A stretch of DNA of 64,000 nucleotides from Garcia nutans (lineage: Eukaryota > Streptophyta > Magnoliopsida > Malpighiales > Euphorbiaceae): NCBI GenBank assembly GCA_947685225.1, contig CANTUV010000024.1:58618001-58682000 (forward strand), read 5' to 3'. The notes below the pieces were generated by a model, which was not told where the DNA came from, did not search any database, and saw only the letters and a list, made by a program, of their open reading frames with translations. The translations under genes were made by a program, and so were the position numbers. Below are positions 35,001 through 43,914 of the stretch, piece after piece (positions within the stretch are counted from its first letter, which is position 1; every line of letters starts with the position of its first letter).

Positions 35001-36535
35001 GATAAGCTTCACATCTCTTCCTAATTAACCTTCTAGCTTTAGCTACAGAAATCAAACTAGAAGGATAAAATTGCTTTTCTCCTTGAACTACAATTTCACC
35101 ATAACCCAGAATCTTAAAAGTTACAACTTTACTACAACACTCCATAACTGCTTGATGTTGGAACAACCAATCCATTCCCAAGATTACATCAATGTCATGG
35201 AATGGTAGTTCAATCAAATCAGCAGAAAGATCCACATCATGAACTCTAAGTAGATAATTTCGATAAACTCTATTTACCTTCACACTATGGCCTAAGGGAT
35301 TTGTAACTTCTATCTCATAATCAAGTTTATCAACACACATTTTCCTTCCTGAAGCTATAGTTGTACAAATATAAGAATGTGTAGAATCATGATCTAACAA
35401 TGCATACACATCAAGACCAAGTAAAGAAAATTTACCAACTACAACATAGGAGCATACTGGTCTTCCATAGCTTTCATGGCATAAGCCCTAGCTGGAGCAT
35501 TGCCTCGACTTTGAGGTCTATCCACTGTTTCAGATCCTCTCTGCTGACTAACACTGGGTCGACCACCTCTATCTGTCTTAGGGCTTGACTGAGACCTCTA
35601 TACAAAACTTTGTCCTTCCACAACTTCTAATTCTTTTATTGTTGGACAATCTCTAATTTTATGCTCCAAAGAACCACATTTCAAATAATCCCCCTTTTTA
35701 TACCAACAATTTTCACTTGCATGACCCTTACCACAATATTGATAAGGTGTAGTAACAACTCTTGAAGAAAAACCTATAGCCACTCCAAACCTACCACCTC
35801 TAGATTTATGAAAACTAGCTCCACTTCCTCTACTAAACCCCTGAGTTTGGACTTGAATATTTCTCTGTCTTTTCTAACTACTTTGTTGTTGTTCACTAGA
35901 AAATCCCTTCTTTGACTGTTGTTTTCGTCCCTGCTCTTGTTTAATCTTATTTTCTATAGCGATTGCCACATTAAATAGAGTAGAAAACTCTTTAATCCTC
36001 ATTGCTATTAAATACACCCGAATCTGACTGTTCAAACCCCTTACACTTCTCTTCCTCAGATACAACTGACTCTGAAAAATATTTACTGAGGCGAACAAAC
36101 TGCCTCTCAGATTCAGAAACAGATAATTGCCTTTGCTTAAGATACAAAAATTCCCGACTCTTCTCCTCCAAGTAAATTTCACTAATATATTCCTTTTTAA
36201 ATTCTTCTTGGAAAAAGGCCCAAGTAAGTCTACCTGCGGGTACACCTTTCTGCTTTGTATCCCACCAAGCAAAAGCTTGTTCTTGCAATAAAGAAACTGC
36301 ACACTTTAATCTTTCCTCATTAGTACAATGCAGAATATCAAAAATTTTCACAATCCTTTCCATCCAATACTCTGCTACTAAAGACTCATCAGTGTCACGA
36401 GCTTTAAAATCTTCTGCTCCCAATTTTTTAATTCTCTCCAAAGGAGATTTTGGAGCACTGACGGTGGAGGTTGTGCAGGAGGAGCAACTCTTACAATTTG
36501 CCTAAGGATTTCCCCCATATTTCTCACAAATTGAG
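32058..36535 (-). pseudogene. D unit 2 gag-pol (main part), inactivated and split by element B
   Basis: Continuation of the gag begun at 46613. From 36535 leftward: gag (NMGEILRQIVRVAPP), CCHC finger (CQYCGKGHASENC near 35720; the last Y of the upstream segment varies), protease DHDSTHSYI (35400), RT with FIDDILVYS (34672-34295), RNase H (34305-33606), integrase finger (33412-33197), integrase core with SDRDPRI (33110-32823) and the chromodomain end (32819-32058). Breaks include a frameshift near 34310, frame changes in gag near 36430 and 35870, and a stop at GQS*, the codon of the catalytic Glu. The same intron-like insertion as in unit 1 separates RNase H from integrase. No product is expected. 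Confidence 0.88.
33529..33605 (-). other. 77-bp GT...AG intron-like insertion in D unit 2 pol
   Basis: Same position, ends and AT-rich content as 26581-26659 in unit 1. Length differs by two bases in the (TA)n run. Its presence in both copies argues that it is a family feature rather than a late insertion. Confidence 0.55.
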
Positions 36536-39115
36536 TGTAATATCCCCATATATGCCCTAGAAGTTTTGAATGTTGTTGTTGTTGTTGTTGTTTTAAAAAA
36601 TTGGATTTAATGTAGGTGTCAATTTGCCAGAGAAAAGAATTAGGAAAGTGTATATGTTGATTATATTGTAATATATATAACATATAAGTTGGTCAAATAA
36701 AGAGTCAAGGGGGAAGAGATATTTATCTTGTTGAATATGAAATTACCTAAATGGGCTTATAAGTTAAAAGAGAGTTAGAGCAAATGGTTAAGGGCATTGA
36801 GGTAATTTTCTTTTGGAAATCTCTTGGTGGAGATTTAAAGAAGAAGAGGAAGTTGACTTTATTTATTTTCATTTCTTCTCTTTTCCTTAGTGGTGGCCGT
36901 CTCTCCAAAACCAAAGAACAAGAGTTGATTTTTGTTGTTCCAAAATCAAGATTGAAGAGAGAATCAAGGAATCAAGTTGGAGATTTGTGGAATTCAACAA
37001 CTTTGGTAAGTTCTTTTTTTTATTTCTTTTATTCTTTTGTAGTGGTATTTGAAGTGAATTAGGGTTTGTTGATTTGATGATGAGAGGTGTTTGTGATGTG
37101 TTTTCAAGTGTTAAATTTGGTTTTAAGTTAAGAGGTTAAATAGGTGTTGTTGTTGGAAGTGGTGGATGTTGATTTTGAAAGATTATGAATGATGTTGGAT
37201 TTAGGGTTTTGAAGTAGTTGTGTTTAAATGTAATGTTAATGTGTTGTTAAAGTGATTATTGTGATGATTGTGTAAGATATGTGTTATGTTATTGATTGTA
37301 TCCATTTGAATGAGATTAATGTTGTGCAAAAAGTGTGTGAATGCAATTGAAAGAGTGTTGGCTTTGGTTAGGGTGTTGTTCATGAGTGACACGGCCAAAA
37401 GCAAGGAGAGACACGACCAATTCATGAGAGACACGGCCAAGTCAAGGAAATTTAGCCCGTGTTGGATTGATTTTGGAGAGACACGGCCGTGTCTTATGCA
37501 TGTGTTTGCTACTGCCAAAATTGTGTTGAGAGACACGGCCACAAGCTTGGCCGTGTCCCTCAAGTGTGCTGCCCGTGTCCCTCAAATGTGTTAGTTAAGG
37601 TTTTTATTATTTGTTTTTCTTGCATTGGTTTGATTCTCCAAAGGTATTTTTGTACCTAAACCTAAACATAAACACATTTAAAACAATAATGATCCAAACA
37701 AATGTATGTGGAACATACATTCATATGATGTTGAGATGTTAGCACACATTTGATGATAATGATGAAGCATATGAACAATGTTAGGCTACATGCATTGTGA
37801 ATGGTAATATGATATGTACTTTGAAATGTGGTATCAATAATGCATATGATATTACATGATTAAGGTTAGGTATTATGCATTGTAAACTTGTGAATGGCAA
37901 TGTGTTATAGGAATAATGTATCTTGAAATGTTATACCAATGATGATGCTATGTGAATAACATGAATTGTGATTTGAGATATAGTGAGATGTAAGATCAAT
38001 GTGTTTGGTGATAATGATGCAAATGTAATTGAAGCCATTGTGATTGGCTATGTTGATGCAATTGAAAGAAATAAGGCATGTTGCCTAAATGATTATGAGA
38101 ATTGAGAATGGAAATGATAATTAAATAATAATTGAATTGTGTGGCTAATGTGTTATTCCATTTTCAGAGTATGTTGTTGGTGGCATGCCTAATAATGGTA
38201 ACAATCTCTTGAAGTTAGGTTGGATTTGATCTTTGAAGCCTAATTGAGATGTTGCAACCCTTGAAGCTAGGTTGGATTGGTTCTTGAAGCCAAGTTGGGT
38301 TGATGCTTAGCATGCTTTGCTCCCCTTGAAGCTTGGTTGAACCTAAATCCTTGAAGCCTAGTTGGGATTATGATAATGATAAATGTGATAACAAAACCAA
38401 AGCATTAACTCTGAAAATTGAATAACATATTAGTGTGTTTTGGGCCCATGCTTGTCTTTGTTTAATGTGAGTCATGAATGATAACTTGATTGATTAATGA
38501 AGGAGATGGAAAGATGTTGAAATGTGGTATGTTTATATGGTTGTGATTTGTGATGTGCAAAGGTGTGATGTTAGCTTTTCACCTATGTTGTTTCCTTTAT
38601 TGATAACATGTGTGACATTGCATTGCACTAGAGCATAATATTAGCATGATTTGTCTTACTAAGCCGTTGGCTTAGCGCGATGGTGTTGATCGCGCAGGTA
38701 ACAGAGTTGAACTCGAGAGCTCCTCGAGACCGAGTGAGAGTAGAAATTGAAGAGTTTATTTTGGGTCTTAAAGATCAGAGAAAGCTGCCAATCATGTATA
38801 ACTTCTTTATATTTTGTAAATATTGTTTATAATGTGAATATATATATATATATTTAAATATGGATTTAAATGCTTTCATATATGTAATTATTTTATAAAT
38901 TCCGCTGCGTACTAAATAAACATATTTATATCTACTTTGTTTTATTTTACAAGTTAATTACTTATTATCTATATTGTATACTGAAAAAGATTATGATATC
39001 ATTTAAAAAGGTGTTCTTGAATGTTAAGAAAAATACATAACATTCCTATGTTCGATACATGTATACTACATTGTGGTGTATGTAGTGTGTATGTATTGGG
39101 TGTGGGGGTGTTACA
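36536..39115 (+). repeat. 5' LTR of element B
   Basis: Begins tgtaatatcccc and ends ggggtgttaca, 2580 bp. Contains a (GTT)n run near 36570, a TATA-like atatatataacata (about 36673), a donor-like ctttg/gtaagttc at 37006, a GC cluster with gacacggcc/ggccgtgtc motifs (37385-37580), CTTGAAGC-type repeats (38205-38370), and the hairpin pair at 38659-38695. The frames at 36784-37062 and 37201-37594 are not supported as genes. Confidence 0.93.
37385..37580. repeat. GC-rich inverted-repeat cluster in B 5' LTR
   Basis: Multiple gagacacggcc words in direct orientation face ggccgtgtc words, for example cacggccgtg near 37484 and cacggccacaagcttggccgtg near 37535. The 3' LTR copy is at about 44760-44960. 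It has the same LTR position as the C and D clusters and different sequence from LTR A of the same family. Confidence 0.75.
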
Positions 39116-39122
39116 ATTGTTT

Positions 39123-39134
39123 TGGTATCAGAGC
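39123..39134 (+). other. primer binding site, element B
   Basis: TGGTATCAGAGC, complementary to initiator methionine tRNA, 7 bp inside the 5' LTR end. The leader to the gag ATG is 150 bp. Confidence 0.88.
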
Positions 39135-39284
39135 CTAGGTTTGAGATTCTCAACCTAGGTAAAAAGTAAGAAAAAGAATATTTTCACTTAAAAAGTGAGT
39201 TTTTGAATAACATACATGTTTGGGATTGGCAGTCTCTGATCTTTAATAAGATGTACTCTGCTGTGTTTGCAGATATAGGTTGTG

Positions 39285-40277
39285 ATGGATTCTCACTCAC
39301 GTCAGTCAGTCGAGGGTAGTGCTGAGAGTATTGCTCCTGATGATGGAGCTAGAGTTGATAGTGCTGGGGAGGCACCTGCTTCGGTGTCTGGGAGATCAGC
39401 TGGTGAGGAGGTTCCGCCAGCTTGGATTAGGCATGTGGTGGATATTTTGAGGCAAGCACCAGTGCAACCATCGCCACCCCCACCACAGCCTGTGGTATCA
39501 GTAAGGCATTATGATAAACTAAGGAAGTATGGAGCAGAGGATTTCTTTGGTACTGTTGATCCAGCTGTAGCTGAACAGTGGCTAGATAGAGTACAGAGAG
39601 TATTTGTTCAGTTGCAAGCCACTTCAGAGGAGAAATTTGATTATGCAAGATCATTGCTACAGAAAGACGCATATGATTGGTGGAAGACAGTGCCCCATGC
39701 TATGGATGATCCACCAACTTTGTCCTATGCTGATTTTCTGAGAGAGTTTGAATTGAAGTATACTCCGAGGGAGTATAAAGACAGGAAGAAGATGGAGTTT
39801 TTGAGTTTAAAGCAAGACAACCGGACCGTAACTGAATATGAGGTTGAGTTTATTCGATTGAGCCAGTATGCTGGGGGTATTATATCTGATGAGATTGATA
39901 GATGCAGGAGATTTGAGGAGGGATTGAGGCCCTCTATCATGTGTCATGTGGCTGGATCTAGATATCATGATTTTTCCCAGCTTATTGCAGCAGCCAGGAG
40001 CGTGGAGAGAGCTCAGGTTATTGCAGTTGCTTCAGAGGAAGAGGTCAGGGTTAGAAGGCCCCAGTTTGAGGCAGGGTCTTCATCTGTTAAAAGAGGTAAA
40101 GGTAGTTTTATTCCTCGGGTTAGTAGGAGTCAGAGGACAGCTGGTAGGTCAGTACAGTTTCAGAGGCAGAGATTTAGACCTACAGTTTCAGTGGCGAGTA
40201 CTCCGACCCCAGTGACTCAGAGATCCACTCCACCTGTATGCATTCATTGTGGCAGGCCCCATGGTGGTACTTGTTGA
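39285..40277 (+). pseudogene. element B gag segment, ends at a premature TGA
   Basis: ATG at 39285 (MDSHSRQS) follows the candidate acceptor. The segment carries the acidic/proline-rich N-terminus, the gag core (WLDRVQRVFVQLQ, YDWWKTVPHAM, FELKYTPREYKD) and the first Cys/His motif (CIHCGRPHGGTC). It stops at TGA 40275-40277, where element A has TGG within the knuckle region. About 330 residues could be made as a truncated gag lacking the second CCHC finger (CFRYGSPDH-type; here its second Cys is also Tyr). Confidence 0.88.
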
Positions 40278-41861
40278 AGGACTGGTGTGTCAGGGGTATG
40301 CTTCAGATATGGATCACCTGATCACTTTGTGAGAGATTGTCCTGAGAGGCAGGAGCGGATGTTAGTAGATACTGCAGCTTCTCGACCCAGTGTGAGGGGA
40401 GGTTGAGGAGGCAGAGGTTTTGGCAAAGGAGGCTGGATCTTCTCAGAGGATTTATGTGATGCAGAGGCAACCAGATGCTTCAGCAGTCATAGCTGGTACT
40501 TTTTCTTTATTTGATACTTCAGTACTTGCTTTGATTGATCCGGGTTCCACACATTCATATATTAGTGCATCTGTTTTGCCTGTGTCTGATGTACATGCTG
40601 AATCCCTAGGATTTGATGTATTGGTGACAAATCCGTTAGGGCATAGTGTGATTTTAGTAAGGTGCACCGAGATAGTACAATAGTGGTTCAAGGTGAGGAG
40701 TTCCTTGGAGATTTGATTGAGATGCCTTTTAAGGAATATGATGTGATCCTAGGTATGGACTGGCTATCTAAACATGGAGCTGTGGTTGACTGTAAACAGA
40801 AAATTGTTTCTTTGAGGACTGGTGATGCTAGAGAGGTGATAGTATCTAATGAGCAAGGATAGCTAGCATCTTTGTTTGTTTCAGCTGTTGCAGCCAGGAG
40901 GTTGATTAGAAAGGGGTGTGATGCCTATCTTGCTCATGTGGTAGATACTAGAGTAACAGGTTCTCAAATTGATAGCATTGCCACAGTTGCAGAGTTCCCA
41001 GATGTGTTTCCAGAGGAGTTGCCAGGGTTGCCTCCTGAGAGAGAGGTGGAGTTTGGTATTGAATTATTGCCTGGTACTACTCCTATCTCTAGTACTCCTT
41101 ACAGAATGGCACCTGTTGAATTGAGAGAATTGAAAGTGCAATTACAGGAGTTGTTGGATAAAGGATTTATTCGCCCCAGTGTTTCTCCGTGGGGAGCTCC
41201 TGTTTTATTTGTGAAGAAGAAAGATGGTACTATGAGATTGTGTATCGATTATAGGCAATTAAACAAGGTGACTATTAAAAATAAATATCCTTTGCCTAGA
41301 ATCGATGATCTCTTTGATCAGTTAAAGGGTGCAGCAGTGTTTTCTAAAATTGATTTGAGATCATGGTACCATCAGCTGAGAGTTAGAGCTGAAGATGTTC
41401 CTAAGACCGCCTTTCGGACCAGGTATGAGCATTATGAGTTTCTAGTTATGCCTTTCGGTTTGACGAATGCACCTGCAGCTTTTATGGATCTGATGAATAG
41501 GGTGTTTAGGCCCTATTTGGATCAGTTTGTGGTAGTATTTATTGATGATATTTTGGTGTATTCGCGTAATGAGGAGGAGCATGACAAGCATTTGCGGATT
41601 GTGTTGCAAATCTTGAGAGAGAAGCAATTGTTTGCTAAACTGTCGAAGTGTGAGTTTTGGCTTGACCAAGTTACTTTTCTCGGTCATATAGTTTCAGCAG
41701 AAGGTATTAGAGTTGATCTGAGTAAAGTTGAAGCTATTCTGAATTGGAGTCCACCCAAGTCTGTGACTGAAGTTAGAAGTTTTCTAGGTTTGGCAGGTTA
41801 TTACCGACGGTTTGTAAAAGGATTTTCTTTGATAGCTACTCCACTCACCAGATTGCTTTGA
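40278..41861 (+). pseudogene. element B protease-RT region with three stops and two compensating deletions
   Basis: Compared with element A: TGA at 40404-40406 (CGA in A); a net 59-base deletion in the glycine/arginine-rich linker near 40432; a single-base deletion near 40650; TAG at 40860-40862 (CAG in A); TGA at 41859-41861 (CGA or CGT in A). The two deletions sum to 60, so the original frame is regained and only the protease segment (DPGSTHSYI, 40540) lies out of frame. RT keeps FIDDILVYS, but the conserved SGYHQ is SWYHQ. This region cannot yield active enzyme. Confidence 0.85.
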
Positions 41862-43868
41862 AAGGGAGTTAGATTTGTGTGGACGGATCAGTGTCAGGCT
41901 AGCTTTGAACAGTTGAGAGAAATGTTGACTCAAGCGCCCGTTCTTACTTTACCTGTGGAAGGCAAACCATATGTGATCTATAGTGATGCTTCACATAGTG
42001 GTTTGGGGTGTGTGCTAATGCAAGAAGGTAAAGTTATAGCTTATGCATCTCGACAGTTGAAACCGCATGAGCTCAATTATCCGACCTATGATTTAGAGCT
42101 AGCAGCCATTGTGTTTGCATTGAAGATTTGGCGACATTATTTGTTTGGGGAGAAGTGTTTCATCTATACTGACCATAAAAGTTTGAAATATTTGGGGGTT
42201 CAGAAAGAGCTTAATCTTCGACAGAGGAGATGGTTGGAATTGATTAAAGACTACGACTGTTTGATTGATTATCATCCAGGTAAAGCAAATGTTGTTGCTG
42301 ATGCCTTAAGTCGGAAGTCTTTAGCAGGTTTGACTGTTTATTCGCTCTCGTTGCTTGTTGAGTTGAGAGCATTGCATGCCAGTTTTGTATCTTGTGATGA
42401 TGGTGCATTATTGGCACAATTGCAGTTGAAACCAGTTTTGTTGGATCATATTAAAGAGGCTCAGTTGGTTGATGAGAAGGTTCAAAAGATTGTTTCGGAT
42501 TGCCAGAGTGGAAAGAGTCAAGATTTTATTGTGAGAGATGATGGGAGTCTCTGGTTTAAGAACAGATTGTGTGTACCTGATGATGCTGAGTTGAGAAGGA
42601 TTATTTTAGAAGAAGCACATCAGTCAGTATTTGCTATGCATCCGGGCAATACCAAGATGTATCATGATTTGAAGCAACATTACTGGTGGTTTGGTATGAA
42701 GAGAGATATAGCGGAGTTTGTATCCAGATGTCTCACATGTCAGAAGGTAAAAACAGAGCATCAAGTTCCAACTGGGTTGCTTCAACCTTTGTCAGTGCCT
42801 GAATGGAAATGGGAGAGAGTGACAATGGATTTTGTGTCTGGTCTTCCATTGACGCAAAGGAAACATGATGCTATTTGGGTGATTGTGGATAGATTGACTA
42901 AGACAGCTCATTTCCTTCCGGTTCGGATGGATTATTCTTTGGAGAAATTAGCTGAGCTGTATATCCATGAAATTGTAAAGTTGCATGGTATTCCAATTTC
43001 TATAGTGTCTGATCGAGATCCCCGGTTTACTTCAAGATTTTGGAAGAGTTTTCAGGGTGCTTTGGGTTCTCGACTACACTTCAGCACTGCTTTCCATCCG
43101 CAGACAGATGGACAGTCAGAGCGAGTGATACAGATTATTGAGGACATGTTGAGAAGCTGTGTCATTGATTTCTCTGAAAGTTGGGACAGATTTCTACCGC
43201 TTGTTGAATTTGCTTACAACAACAGTCACCAATCCAGCATTGGTATGGCACCTTTCGAAGCGTTGTATGGTAGACGGTGTCGGACACCTCTTTGTTGGAG
43301 TGAACTTGGAGATGGTAAGTTGATTGGGCCTGATTTGATTAAGGATACTGAAGAGAAAGTGAAAATGATTCGAAATAGATTGAAAGCAGCTTCAGACCGA
43401 CATAAGTCTTATGCAGATATGAAAAGGAGAGACATAGAGTTTGATGTGGGAGATAAAGTATTTTTGAAAGTGTCTCCTTGGAAGAAGATCTTGAGGTTTG
43501 GTCGAAAAGGGAAATTGAGTCCTCGTTTCATTGGACCTTATGAAGTTTTAGAAAGAGTTGGGCCAGTTGCTTATCGGCTTGCTTTGCCACCTGAGTTGGA
43601 TCGTATCCATAATGTATTCCATGTTTCTATGTTGAGGAGGTACAGATCGGATCCATCTCATGTTTTGCCAATTGAATCAATCGAAGTGAGTCAGGATCTG
43701 ACGTTTGAAGAGGAACCAGTTGCTATCTTGGCACGTGAAGTGAAAGAATTGAGAAATAAGAAAGTGCCACTTGTGAAGATTTTGTGGAAGAATCATGCAA
43801 AAGAAGAAGCAACTTGGGAAAGTGAGCAAACCATGCGAGATCAATATCCTCAGTTGTTTCAGACTTGA
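41862..43868 (+). CDS. element B RNase H-integrase-chromodomain segment, open
   Basis: An uninterrupted frame of about 660 codons follows the 41861 stop in the same frame as gag. RNase H (YSDASHSGLGCVLMQ), integrase HHCC finger (HPGNTKMYHD...CLTCQ), catalytic Asp in TMDFVSGLP, Asp in SDRDPRF, Glu in GQSERV, and a C-terminal chromodomain-like end (VPLVKILWKNH, EEATWESE, QYPQLFQT). It has no start of its own and would need readthrough, so it is best seen as the intact tail of a broken polyprotein. Confidence 0.82.
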   Translation, partial: KGVRFVWTDQCQASFEQLREMLTQAPVLTLPVEGKPYVIYSDASHSGLGCVLMQEGKVIAYASRQLKPHELNYPTYDLELAAIVFALKIWRHYLFGEKCFIYTDHKSLKYLGVQKELNLRQRRWLELIKDYDCLIDYHPGKANVVADALSRKSLAGLTVYSLSLLVELRALHASFVSCDDGALLAQLQLKPVLLDHIKEAQLVDEKVQKIVSDCQSGKSQDFIVRDDGSLWFKNRLCVPDDAELRRIILEEAHQSVFAMHPGNTKMYHDLKQHYWWFGMKRDIAEFVSRCLTCQKVKTEHQVPTGLLQPLSVPEWKWERVTMDFVSGLPLTQRKHDAIWVIVDRLTKTAHFLPVRMDYSLEKLAELYIHEIVKLHGIPISIVSDRDPRFTSRFWKSFQGALGSRLHFSTAFHPQTDGQSERVIQIIEDMLRSCVIDFSESWDRFLPLVEFAYNNSHQSSIGMAPFEALYGRRCRTPLCWSELGDGKLIGPDLIKDTEEKVKMIRNRLKAASDRHKSYADMKRRDIEFDVGDKVFLKVSPWKKILRFGRKGKLSPRFIGPYEVLERVGPVAYRLALPPELDRIHNVFHVSMLRRYRSDPSHVLPIESIEVSQDLTFEEEPVAILAREVKELRNKKVPLVKILWKNHAKEEATWESEQTMRDQYPQLFQT

Positions 43869-43900
43869 TATCAGGTAATTTCGAGGATGAAATTTCTTTT

Positions 43901-43914
43901 TAGAGGGGGAGAAT
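43901..43914 (+). other. polypurine tract, element B
   Basis: tagagggggagaat lies directly before the 3' LTR TGTAAT and 30 bp after the pol stop. It is the plus-strand primer for reverse transcription. The D elements carry the same motif on the minus strand at 32030-32045. Confidence 0.85.

Larger units (their letters stand above)
37006..39272 (+). other. candidate leader intron of element B
   Basis: Donor gtaagttc at 37006 and acceptor gctgtgtttgcag ending at 39272, 12 nt before the gag ATG at 39285. From 36787 to the donor there is no ATG, so after splicing the first downstream AUG is that of gag. The intron would remove the PBS (39123-39134), so spliced RNA could be translated but not reverse transcribed. 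Inferred from sequence only. Confidence 0.45.

Noticed and set aside
36784..37594. Frames of 92-120 codons repeated in both B LTRs (also 44157-44968)
   Set aside because: They sit inside non-coding LTR sequence, are low-complexity, and recur only because the LTRs are identical. The 36784 frame also runs through the donor-like site.
41877..43868. Separate 663-aa host gene
   Set aside because: It is the RNase H-integrase-chromodomain tail of element B, in frame with the broken upstream pol.
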